Origin: Nothophaeocryptopus gaeumannii
Taxonomy: Eukaryota > Ascomycota > Dothideomycetes > Mycosphaerellales > Mycosphaerellaceae
Reading direction: 5' to 3'
DNA: 64,000 bases
Assembly (NCBI GenBank): GCA_031771865.1
Contig: JASISA010000002.1
Coordinates: 1,054,001 to 1,118,000, forward strand
The position numbers and the translations under genes are program-made. Under the pieces are notes generated by a model that was not told the DNA's origin, ran no database searches, and saw nothing but the letters and a program-made list of their open reading frames with translations. Positions 29,896 through 40,400 of this stretch are shown here, one piece after another; the first letter of the stretch is position 1, and each line of letters begins with the position of its first letter.

Positions 29896-31552
29896 CGTTG
29901 CTGGTGTGCTGCCTGTCTTGGAGGGCGAAGCGACTGAGTTGGAGCGAGAGTGCGAGGAGACCTTAGAAATGACTGGCGGTGCGGCACCGTCTGGTTTTTG
30001 AAGGTCTTCTCAAACCGCCGAGAAACTCTCTCGTCAATCTTCAAGTCGAGGTCGAGACGGTCAACACGGTATCATGCCAGCAAGGATACCCAATACGGAC
30101 AAGGATAGAGGGAGTAGTGTTTCCAAGGACATGACGGCTCGCTTAACGCATATGACAAGTAGATACGCGAATCAACGTCGTCGGAGCGACGATATTCGAA
30201 GATCAGGTGTCCCAGAAGCCAGTCATTGCCAGGCATGGCATGGGGAGCATCGAAGATTGAGTTTACAGTCCAACAAGTCAGTTCAGGACACTCTTGTCAA
30301 AACACGAACCGGTCAAAACACGAACAGATCAAAACACGAACAGGAACTGTATAACAGGCGCTGATCATTCCAAGAACAGGGTCCCGGAGAATAGTTGTCC
30401 TCCAACCTTTCCGTTCCTTCAATTGGCCATTGGAAAGTGCGTGCGCCGCGTACCAGGAAGCCTCCTGGAACAATCAAGGTTTCGTGGATGCGCCAGATCT
30501 GTTTCCCTGCTTGGTAGATGACTTGCTACACCATGGCGGCCAACAGAAGCGACACAAGCGCGGAAGCTCTTCCAGAGCAGCACCTGTCGACATAGATGCA
30601 AGCTCAGAGACAGGCCGAAATCCGTCAGTGATGCTTAATTACACCACAAAGTGCCTTTTGCGTCTGAAACGATCGTATCCGGGACAAACACATGGAGTCT
30701 TGGCGCGTTTCTAGGGAGGAGGTTCGCCGTCTCTCGGGCTGCGTTTCCGGTGTATTGACAAGGCGTCCCCAAGCTTTCTGCCAGAGCATTGTCCGACCAC
30801 TGCGTCAAAGGTTTCTCATATTGATATACCAGAGGAGCCGGGTATTGAATTGATGCGTTCCCGAGTCTGCCGCACGAGCTTCGAAATATTGAGTTTGGGG
30901 GCCGCAAGTGTTTCGCGTTGGCTACTGTGGGCATGCTGATCCTTGTTGCACCCATCGCGTGGACTTGCAACAGATGAGCAGGAAGTGCAGTCACTTCAAG
31001 CGAGCATCACAAGACATGTCTGATTCATACTGCTGATACATCAGTATCATGTTTGTAGGAAACCCTACCTCAGTAGCCGCTCGCTATATGTGCTGTTTCC
31101 GGGGCAGCCGAACGCCGATACAATTGACGACAGCAAGTGGGAGCCTGAGGCGATGGAGACTCTTTGATTGGAACTGTGCCCGAGTTGGGTATCATCATGA
31201 GACGAGCTGTTCTCGTTCGGAGGTCGTTCTTGACAATGACACGTGGAGCGTCCAAACAAGTCAAGGTCCAGCCCTCTAAGCGACCCGTGGCAGGACAAGT
31301 ACTCGCGTGAGCTATGTTTATCAGCGCGTCGATGAATCAGACCAGTGTTGAGGCAATGTTGGAAGACTTGCCGATAGAATTGTCGACGAAGATGATGGGA
31401 ACGAAGTATATAGCAATTGAGGGGACGGCAAGCGCGCGAAGATGAGCAGGCGGATATGACTTTCCCTTGGCTGGAACCTGAGGCAGGAGCCAGCCTCTCT
31501 TACTTAACCTGCCAGCGCACATTTCAAGTAGACCAGCTTTCCATGATCCTCA
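29896..31552. other. Long intergenic region upstream of the rhodopsin gene
   Basis: About 1.66 kb without a convincing gene, containing the 16-bp tandem repeat listed separately. As the rhodopsin promoter it would be the place for light-response elements (for example GATC pairs bound by White-collar-type factors); I did not find a clear paired motif by eye. Confidence 0.4.
30297..30344. repeat. Three perfect-core 16-bp tandem repeats
   Basis: Three head-to-tail units of 16 bp, each beginning TCAAAACACGAAC and differing only in the last three bases (CGG, AGA, AGG). The array lies about 400 bp upstream of the rhodopsin ATG. Confidence 0.9.
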
Positions 31553-33439
31553 TCATACCATAAACCCGAAGCGCTCCTTCCCTCTCCTGACAAATCGGAA
31601 TGGCACCTTTCCAGCTCTCATTTGAATCGTAATAATGGTCATCATACCATCCTTAAGCAGCTCTCGTGCTCGAGCATCGGCCTTCTTCCAAGCGTCCCGT
31701 TTCTCCGCTTCAGAAGCCTTCTCAAACCGATCATCAGGCAGATATTCGCTGACGTCCAGCTCCACTGTCCACTCTTTGACGAGCACAGCAAGCACAGCCA
31801 GAATCTCAACCTGTGCAAATCGACGGCCGAGACAAGAGCGATACCCTTCGCTGAATGGCACATAGGCACCTTTCACCGGACGGAAGAGCGTTGCTGCAGT
31901 ATCGGGGCGTTTGTCAGGGCCATCAAAATCCAAACCCTCTTCATGAGCGTACGTCTCGTCGTCTATGTTCGAACTGGCCTTGGAAGGGTCGAGTAGCCAC
32001 CGCTCGGGTCTGAACTCTAGAAGATCGGCTTCCGAAGTGTGTGGCCAGTACCTCGGATTGGTATGAGTGGCAATGGTATTCAGAGTGATGTAGCAGCTTG
32101 CTGGGATCGTAACGTTCTTGCCATCAACTTGCAGTCCTTGCGGCCGATCTTTCGGTGTCGTCTTCGGGATGCCAATGACAGGCGGGATAAGTCGAAGTTC
32201 CTCGTTCATCACCGCACCACACATGCTACCGAAGAGTCTGGGCATATCTTTCTCATAGTCCCACTCCGAGACTGGCTTGTCGCCCAGAATATCATCCAAG
32301 TCCTGCTGCAGGCGTCTTTGCGAGGCCATCTTCATAGCCAGGAATAATATCGAGAAGTGAATCGTGTTTGCAGCCGTTTCGTGCCCAGCAAGAATGAACA
32401 CAAAGGCATTGCCGTAGATCTCGTCGTCGGTGAATAATTGCTTGCTGGGAGAGGCTGCTTGCGCTTTTTCGGCATCGGCCGTGCCATTCTCGGTCATAGT
32501 CTCTTCGGTCATTCCTGCTCCTTTGACCAAAGCTCCCATCAAGTCCATGCCTTCTCTCCCTTCACCTCTCATAAGCTCAGACTTCTTGTCTTGATACATT
32601 TCTCGCATGTATTGACCCCATTCTTGCAGTGACTCGTATGCTTTCTTGTTAGTTTGCTTGAGTAGCCAGCGAGGCATTAGCATGATCGGGATGATGCTCT
32701 GGAGCAATGTCTCCAGCGCTTCTTTGTAGGCCAGTTTATGACCAGCTGGGATAGCAGTGTCTGCTTTCTCGTGGGGCCAGTACAGACGTACGCCGAAGCC
32801 AGCTCGACTGATGACATGCAAACTCAGCCTCATAGCCTCTGTCGCCACGCTCCATACCGTTCCGCTATCATCACCTTTCCCATCGACCCATCCCGCCAGC
32901 ATACTCTGTCCCTGGCTGAGAGATTCCTGCCATACGAGAATGTTGTTCTTCTCTGTGAAAGGTGGACTGGTGATCTTGCGGTGGTGCCGCCACATACTCC
33001 CTTCAGTAGAGACGACGCTCTTGCCGAACAAGTCGACGGAAGTGTACATCCATGTCGGCTTGGGAAAGTCGTTCCGTCTGGTGGTGATTTGGCTCAGGGC
33101 GTCCGCATCCGCCACGAACAAGGTATTGGCTCCAGGCGCCACCATGATGAACATGTCACTACCGATCTCCTTGAAGAACTCATGTTTCTGGCCCCACGCG
33201 AACTCTGGTACGATGAATGGCCTCCAAGTCTTCGTCCACTGCTTGGGTAAGGCATCAATGAATGGCAACCATAAGCGATGGGTGATCAGCCAGAACCGAT
33301 TGAAGGTGTACACTGGCAAGCAGATATATGGGAGTCCCGACTGCTTCGCTGCTGCAAGATTCCTGGCAAAGGCACGATAGGTGCTGACCGCGTATGCCGC
33401 GAAAAGGCCAAGAAGGGAAATGACGAGAAACGAGATCAT
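31553..33439 (-). CDS. Cytochrome P450 monooxygenase
   Basis: Single exon, 628 aa, from the ATG at 33439 (MISFLVISLLGLFAAYAVST), which makes the ER membrane anchor the very N-terminus; the 17 codons upstream begin with GTG. All P450 landmarks are present: C-helix WRHHRKITSPPF, I-helix AFVFILAGHETAANT, ExxR as NEELRL, the PERW block (FRPERWLLDPSK), and the heme loop PFSEGYRSCLGRRFA with the cysteine ligand at about residue 536. It is longer than the usual 500-530 aa because of a long F-G/J-region insert (roughly 290-370, rich in Glu/Met/Ala) and an extended stretch before the heme loop. It needs a P450 reductase, not seen here. The substrate is unknown; the CYP family cannot be assigned by eye. 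Confidence 0.93.
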   Translation of the reverse strand: MISFLVISLLGLFAAYAVSTYRAFARNLAAAKQSGLPYICLPVYTFNRFWLITHRLWLPFIDALPKQWTKTWRPFIVPEFAWGQKHEFFKEIGSDMFIMVAPGANTLFVADADALSQITTRRNDFPKPTWMYTSVDLFGKSVVSTEGSMWRHHRKITSPPFTEKNNILVWQESLSQGQSMLAGWVDGKGDDSGTVWSVATEAMRLSLHVISRAGFGVRLYWPHEKADTAIPAGHKLAYKEALETLLQSIIPIMLMPRWLLKQTNKKAYESLQEWGQYMREMYQDKKSELMRGEGREGMDLMGALVKGAGMTEETMTENGTADAEKAQAASPSKQLFTDDEIYGNAFVFILAGHETAANTIHFSILFLAMKMASQRRLQQDLDDILGDKPVSEWDYEKDMPRLFGSMCGAVMNEELRLIPPVIGIPKTTPKDRPQGLQVDGKNVTIPASCYITLNTIATHTNPRYWPHTSEADLLEFRPERWLLDPSKASSNIDDETYAHEEGLDFDGPDKRPDTAATLFRPVKGAYVPFSEGYRSCLGRRFAQVEILAVLAVLVKEWTVELDVSEYLPDDRFEKASEAEKRDAWKKADARARELLKDGMMTIITIQMRAGKVPFRFVRRGKERFGFMV

Positions 33440-35353
33440 CGTGCCGAGTAGGTCCGTCCGTTCGTGGTCCAGATACCAGGGATTCAACACGGATGTTAAC
33501 TGGGTATCGTCAATCTTTGATGGATCGCCGAAGATCCTGACAGAGGTGTCGTGTCCAAGGTGCGGAGAGATCTACCTGGGATTATCCTGATGAAGCCTTT
33601 GCGTATCGAGCACGCTGCGGCACGTTGCGTAGCGTTAAGACAACGGCGTGGTAAGGGAAATTCAGAAGCGCATTTCTCCGGAGGGTGGAGGCGAGGTTGA
33701 TGAGACGTGCCCTTCTTGTGTCGTCTGGTGTGCCCTAGATGGTTCCAAAATCTATACAAGTCACCATGAACGAAGAGAGGTAGACCAATAGTGATTGTTG
33801 GAGTATTCGTGGTGTTTGTTGGAGTATCTGTGGCCACCAGGGCGGCAACTGCATGGCTCGTATTTTGCGAGGAGTCCATGACGATTATGGCTCTCCCTGA
33901 ACAATCGAAGCTCAACGATTGGGTCAAGCGATGCTCGGCTACAAGTTGTTCCGCATGATCGCTTGGGACACCTCGTGCGCTTTGATGCGGGACATGGTCC
34001 GGGTGGCGGCGCCTCGTCGAAATCGCTCGCAATTGCCAATGGCCGTACGTTAGAAGGCATTGCCCAAGTTGGGCAACGACCTCCTATTGAACCAGGCCGA
34101 CCATCATGGAGTCATACCTGGGCGCCCATATCCCTCCGTGTGTTCGCACATGAGACAACGAATGGGCATAAGATGGGCAGGTCGGGTATCTTTGTTGGAT
34201 GCAAAAGGAGAGGGAAGATCACGGCACACGAACTGAAGGCAAGCTTTTGAGTTGAGAGGATCCGGCTGCAGCCACCTAACTACTGCAAGGTAATGGTATT
34301 CCTTTCTCAAATCCAACACGACCTCGTCTTGATGAAGTGCTCGTGGCGAGAGTGATGAGATGCCGCCTCCGATCCAGAGTCTGTGCTGGTCCGGTTGACT
34401 TCTGGTCTGCGATGAAGGTTGAGATGCCGTGGTCTTGACAGCTGTTGACTGTCTGTGAAGAGACGTCCTGTGTCCTGCTGTCACATCTCGGTTGGAGTGT
34501 GCATTGCTTGCGTCGATCCGCAGATCCCGGGCACCGCATTAAAGCGTTACACGACAACAGACGGACTGGGCGGTAAATAGGAGTAGTGGTAGTAGTAGTG
34601 ATAGTAGTAGTAGTATTAGTAGTACCACCTCACGACCATCACTACGCGTATACTCTATTGATAGTAGTGGCAGAGCTCCGAAGAAGGGCTCAAGTAGTTC
34701 TAGGCGAACAGCAGTCATGAAACCTCGCCTGTACACCTTCCGACCCTCGCTAGCATGATATCGGATCCTCGCTGGGACCTCCCGCAGCAGCGCCATCCTA
34801 CAGCGACGACCATGCGTGGCTGCTATCCCCTGTTCAAAGGGCAAGCGATCTCACACCCTGGAAAGCTTGGTGTGCTCTGCCTCGCTTGCAGTCAGATCCC
34901 GCAAATCGTCAGATCATCCGACCTCATTCTACACCAGATGCTACCTCGCCACTCCCTGTTCGCAGCCTATCATTTCGCCGCGGACCGTCCAAAAGACCCT
35001 CTGCGTGCTGGCTGCCGGGCGCGTTTAACGTGTTGGGTTCCTGCAGACACCTTCAAGCGCCGCGATAAAAGCAAATAAACGAAGCCCGTCCGCCCCGTTC
35101 GCGCAACCCTTCTCCCATCCCAGTGTTCGCCGGTGGAGCACAAAGCATGTCCGGCACCATGAACACGTTCTGACTTAACGCTGAGCAAGTATATGTAAGT
35201 ACACCGTCCTCCGCCACAATTCAGGCCCTTCCTCTTCCCGTGTTTGCTTCCTGCTACTACTTTTTGAGCCTCGACCTGCTCGGTGTTTCGTTGCTGCTTT
35301 CAGCCTTACTCCTTATCTTCAGCACACGACACTTTTTATAATACTGTTCCTCC
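33440..35353. other. Long intergenic region
   Basis: About 1.9 kb upstream of the P450 (minus) and of the small ORF at 35354 (plus). Contains the AGT microsatellite listed separately, a near-repeat of GTTGGAGTAT-type units at 33797-33830, and a pyrimidine-rich stretch (35215-35350) with a GTAAGT near 35193 that may mark a 5' UTR intron of the downstream ORF. No protein similarity was recognised. Confidence 0.4.
34582..34623. repeat. Imperfect (AGT)n microsatellite
   Basis: A run of AGT/GGT/ATT triplets about 40 bp long in non-coding DNA. Confidence 0.85.
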
Positions 35354-35668
35354 ATGTGTGCTCCTCATCCCGAACCGTCCAAGGACCAGATGGATCTTCG
35401 ATCGAAGCTGGACAGCCTCTCGCCGTCAACAACACGAAATGAGAAGGCTTTTGAAGAAACACAAGAGCCATTGAAAGATGTCTACGGATCCTTTCTGCAA
35501 TCGATATCGAACGACATCAACCAGTTCTTGACAAAGCAAAAGGCCAAACAAGTCAAGATGTCGCGACGGCACTCTCTGGATGGAGTCTGCCCGCGGATCA
35601 ACAAACGACGGTCCGACAAGACTAAGAGACCAAAGCACCTGCAGCGAAGAGATAGCAGTGCGCGGTGA
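35354..35668 (+). CDS. Small hypothetical protein, upstream member of an overlapping ORF pair
   Basis: 104 codons from an ATG at 35354 (MCAPHPEPSKDQMDLRSKLD). The middle is predicted helical (EPLKDVYGSFLQSISNDINQ) and the C-terminus strongly basic (RRSDKTKRPKHLQRRDSS). The stop TGA (35666-35668) shares its last base with the ATG of the next ORF. A pyrimidine-rich leader precedes it. I recognise no family; the composition is protein-like but support is modest. Confidence 0.4.
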   Translation: MCAPHPEPSKDQMDLRSKLDSLSPSTTRNEKAFEETQEPLKDVYGSFLQSISNDINQFLTKQKAKQVKMSRRHSLDGVCPRINKRRSDKTKRPKHLQRRDSSAR

Positions 35669-36137
35669 TGAACGATATATTACCGGGAGACATCATTTCC
35701 ATGGGCCATCAACGCCCAGTGGAGCACAACCGCCGGACATTACTCCGACCCATACCGACGGTGACCGGTTCCAATCACATCGTACCCAGACTGAACGTGT
35801 TCGTGCCAGATGCAGTTGATCAAACCACGCTGCACCGGCATTCAGCTTACTCGAATGCGAGCAACCGCCTCGGACAAGCAAAGGTGAATCCATCAGAGTC
35901 CTCTCATAACCCCACTCTCAAGCTAACGGCTACTAGACCAAGCACTCCATGTTTGCGAAGAACGACCGGCACCGAGAGCCATGCGTGAGAAAACAGTGGA
36001 CCAAGGTGCTGCAAGGACGCGCACTCTACAGATCGAATCGATGGTCTAGACCATCAACCGTCCTTGTAAGCATCACGGCCGCAATATCAGTCGCCGTTCG
36101 CTCGCGGCCATGGCAATATGAAGCCACGCCGATTTAA
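35668..36137 (+). CDS. Small hypothetical protein, downstream member of an overlapping ORF pair
   Basis: Begins at the ATG 35668-35670 inside the upstream ORF's stop codon. MNDILPGDIISMGHQRPVEH continues to QAK at 35883. A good intron then follows (35884-35938: GTGAAT donor, GCTAAC branch site, ACTAG acceptor) and joins in phase to TKHSMFAKNDRHREPCVRKQ, which runs to a stop at 36137. Spliced length is 137 aa, rich in Arg/Ser/Thr, with no membrane helix or known domain. The phase-preserving intron is the best argument that this is a real exon pair. An alternative is that both ORFs belong to one gene broken by a one-base shift. Confidence 0.4.
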
Positions 36138-37418
36138 AAAAAACGCATCACACTCATCAACCAGTGCATTACGCGCCCCCAGATGTCCTTGAACCATGAA
36201 CGACGTATATCCATGATTCAAGGAGACGGGTTGGATGAGTCGTCGACAATTAGTCTACTTACATATTACAACAAATCATCCTCCACGAATTACGCAGCAT
36301 AGAAAGTACTGCAAAAGGCAAGAATGGTTGCTCCCCCGACTCTGTCTTGAATTTCCCACATCTCGTTCTCACCCCAAACTTCCATGATTGTCCACTTTTG
36401 ATTCCCAAAGTGTCAGTGTCCTGCAGTTCGTCTTTTATATGCTCCCAATTTCAACAGTGTACTACTAGCAAGAGCAGCAGATGACATGAATTCTCCAGCA
36501 GCATGCTGTAGACTTTTGCAACAGCAACCGCTTGGTTATTCTTTTTCATCCTGAGATGATTTCCCCCTCGAAAAAGAAGAATTTACATTTGTTCGAATCT
36601 CAATACTAGATACTACGACTACAACTACGGCATTGGCCCAGCATGTGGTGGCTTTCTGGAGCCCTGACACTCTTTCCCTTCCAATTGGCCCTCTTGAGAT
36701 CTTACAATCCCCTCGCTTTGGCTTCTTTCTCTCTTGATTTTCGACACGACCCAATCGTGTCTCATTCGCAGACCGCCCTCTTCATCCCAAATATCCAAGA
36801 AAAAAGAATTCTAAATCGTCGCAGCGCAAAGCAGTTGGTATCTTGCAGCGAGCAGTAAGTAGCAATGACAAAGCAGGGAACATCAGCTGCAAACAAACTT
36901 GAACAATCATAATCTTCTTCTTCCATGGGCCGGGTCGTACTGTTGATAGTAGATGTCTTGTTCACACAGCCGTTTCATGGTCGTTTTCCCTCCTTTCTCT
37001 CATCCTCGTCTATTATCCAACGAAAGTAGCTTGTAGCTCCGTCTTTTGTGCCAGCGATCGACTTGATTAGATGGCAAAAGTTGTAGGTAGGTAGTAGCAA
37101 GTCCGGCGCTAACTCCTCTACTCTTCCTCTATGTCGTTCGGCGTTGTATTCGGCAAAGCTGCTGGTCTCTGTTGGCAATCGTAGAAGCTTTTCAAAAGTT
37201 TCGTCTTTCGAAAACGGTAGGCTCTGTCGTTTCGTTTGAATCGAGCATCGAATGCTCGTCTCGAGGTAAGCGCATCGCGTCGTATGGTGGCTGCGCGGTT
37301 GTCATCATCCCCTGCAGAGTCGGTCTCCGGTGCGTTCGCCTCGTAAGTGCCGCGCCGTGATGGTGTGCTGTGCCTCAGTCCGCCCGGTACGGTTGGCTGT
37401 GACGATGCCTCGATCACC
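36138..37418. other. Intergenic region with probable long 3' UTR of the MIT-domain gene
   Basis: About 1.3 kb, AT-richer than its surroundings, downstream of both flanking genes (convergent). Only short ORFs. It probably holds the 3' UTRs. Confidence 0.4.
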
Positions 37419-40400
37419 TTAAGCGAGCACCCACTCCGTGCCACGCTTCACATACTTGTCCATCAGCGAGCCCAAGTCAGCCAGGACAAAGCGACAAACG
37501 AAGAAGCCAAAGAACTCGGCTGCGTGCCGAATGCTGAGTTCCAGACCCACGTGTGTCGGGCTCGAATGCCTCAGTCCTGGGTCCTCGACTTGGCGTGCAA
37601 TTTGATCTGTCGAACCAATGTCAGTGTATATTCGCGGTTCATCAATGCGCATCAAAGGATGCTTAAGCGATGCATGGGTGTCGTTATGACGCGCGTGTCG
37701 CCTCGCTGCGCGGCCGCTGCACGCAGCCACGCGAAGAGGCACGACAGCACTACTACAGCACCACAACACGAGAGGCGGTGTCGGCGTCGGCATCGGTTGC
37801 GGGTGGGCAGAGTCGGTGCGTCGGTCTGCTGACTGTGTGGGTGATGACTTACCTAGTATCTGCACGCCGTCGAACAGCCGAGCCAGGGACCCCATGTATT
37901 CCCTGTTTGGACCTTCGAATATCATGTTCCTGGCCTCTTTTTTGTTCCCTCGACGTTCGACGGGTACGAAATTCGTCATGAACACTGAAGGCATGGTGTG
38001 CCTCTCAGTCGAGTCCTTCGCAGTGGCAGCTTGGCCTCCAGAAAGGGGTGTGCCAGAGCTCTTGTTCCGCAATTTTCGCCAAGAACTGAGATAGCTCTTG
38101 GCGGAATTGCTCTTCGCCGCCTTGTCGGGAGGTGCAGCAGGGTCCGAAGTATTTCCCATCGCGGTCGCGACGGTTGCAGACGATGCGTCTTTGAACATGC
38201 CAGCTACCCCATGTACACCCACATCGCTTCCGAGCTTCTTTGCCATGGCAGTCTGGACCCTCTCCATGACCTCTTCGAAGCTCTGGAGCTCTTCCATGAC
38301 CGCGTCGGCGTCGTACGTGTCCACGCCTGCAAGTCGACCAAGAGCGGCGGTCAAGAGATCGCAGTTGGCAACCTTGTCTTCGACCAATTTGAGCTTAACT
38401 CCCCGAGTCTGCCAGGCTTCGCGTGGGATGAATAGCTTGGTCGTTAGAAAGCCGCCACGCGGATGGACAATTGTGGAGGATAATGCGCGCATGAGCCAGA
38501 AGGGTCGTAACAGGAAAGAGTCTGGACAAGGCTCCAAACCAGTGGGCTGAGGTGAAGTCGGTGACCGCGGTGAGAGCGGCGCCTGTGCTGATGTCAAGGA
38601 CGTGTCAAAAAGGTAGATGCCACCGCCTGACTGATGGTCGAATGAGGATTGGCCAAGAGAAGGGAGGTTGGCACGTTGTGATGCGAGCGGGTCGTTGTTT
38701 CGTCGTGCTGCAAAGCTCATAAACGTTGAGCTCATGGGCGTTGCGTTGGAAATACCCGAGTCAGGCTCCGGTGAGGCAAGCAGGACAGTATGCTCGGGAT
38801 GATCTCGCAGACTGATTGATGACTTGTTCTTCCTGAACAGAGTTGGCCTGACTCCCAAATCGCCACCAGCCGCCTCGAAACTCGGTCGGTGGTCGACGGT
38901 GGTTGGCGGTTCATAGGGCGGACTGAGAGTATCTGCAGGTTCGTGTAGTTCCAGCTCAGGTGGCGATTGGAACATGTGTTCGTGAGCGGTTTCTGAAGCG
39001 GTCTGCTCAAGTGGCGCACCATCCTCTTCATTGGCCTCGTCATCCTCGACAAAGGAGCTGGAGGCATGGTGAAGGGTAGATGCGCGTTTCCTCATCTCAG
39101 GTTGAGATGTCGTCTCGATCTTGAGCTGCTTCGCGTTCATGCCAGAGAATCTTCGACTTCTCACATTAGACCCGCTAACATTGTTACCACTTGGAGGCCG
39201 TGGAAGTGATCCTCTCGGTGGTGCAGTTGGGGGCGGGAGCGCTGTGCTGTCGCGTACAGGAGCTGACTCGGACAAGCCCTGAGAGAGCGCGTCTTCTGCA
39301 ACAGTCGACAACGATGTCGCGGCAGTAGCGCGATCTGACATTTGCGAGCTCTGCCACGTGCTCCTGGAGTATCCACTGGAGTCGGACTGGCGTGGAATCG
39401 CAGACTTTGAGCCCACTCCAAAGTGGAAGCTGTCTCCATAGTCTTGCGTCAGCTCATCCAATATTCGTTCCTCTTCTTCATCTGTAGGGTCCGTGATGGC
39501 ACTCGAGGATTGGAAGCTGCCAGGCATAATCTCTTCAATCTCAGACGCCGGCACCTGCACCGAGTCCTTTTGCGCGCGCTTGTACGCGGTCATGCGTTTC
39601 TTCCGAGCCTCAAGATCTGGCTCGAAGCCCTCATCGTACGCTGCCTCCACAGCCGCATCGAAAGCAGCGTCGAAGTCAGCGTCGGTCTCGCCACTAACAT
39701 TCCTAATATGCTTTCTACGCGTGCCTTCGTGATATGAATCTCGAGACTCTGCATCTGCAGAGCATGATGATTCGGGCTCCGACTCATCAATGGGATCCAG
39801 CCATGACGTGGATTCTTTGCTATCAGCGCGATCTCTTGACTGGGATCTCTGGTTCTCGTTCGATCGCGATGGTAATTGTTTCCATGCATCTTCGGCCTGC
39901 GGCTGCAATTCCGTCGAATGGGGCAAGGACGGCCTCCTGGGCGACAGAGGGCTGGGCATATACTCGGAGTGTTCGGGAGGGGGCAGATGTACTGATAACC
40001 TTCGTGGCACAGGTTCTTGACTTGCGCTCTCCGCACCTGCCCCGGCTTGCTCGTTCGTTTTCGCATCTGTCGTATCAGAGGTAAAGCTTTCCTCAACCGC
40101 CTCCATTGTCTTCGCAAAGAAGCTATCTCGGTCGTTGTGGGCATATGATAACTGAGGCGCATTGCCGTTCTCTGTCCCACTAGGTGTGCTCGCGGGCACC
40201 TCACGCTCCGTCTCGATTGGGCTGACTGGAGTAGCCTTTAGTGAGAGACTGTCATCGCTCATGGGCCTCGCGGGCAGGCCTTTCTCGTCGGCTGTTGTGG
40301 GTCGTTCGGATACTAGTCGCCGTAGCTCTTCCATACGGTTGCTGTACGTTACACGGATGGCGTCCAGCTTCCGTTTGTCGTCTTCGCCGGACGTGCGCTC

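Noticed and set aside
30297..30344. CRISPR-like direct repeats
   Set aside because: Units are directly adjacent without spacers and the sequence is eukaryotic; it is a minisatellite.
23971..33439. A biosynthetic gene cluster made of acetate permease, acyltransferase, rhodopsin and P450
   Set aside because: No intact backbone enzyme, tailoring set or pathway regulator lies in the interval, and the acyltransferase is broken; neighbourhood alone is weak evidence.
33496..34060. Minus-strand ORFs upstream of the P450 with Thr/Asn-rich text
   Set aside because: Two frames overlap on the same strand, composition follows a local near-repeat, and no family is recognised.
37607..37852. Uninterrupted 1367-codon reading of the MIT gene as the normal product
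   Set aside because: The extra 82 residues are basic low-complexity sequence inside a conserved block and are bounded by strong GT-AG sites; kept only as a possible retained-intron isoform.
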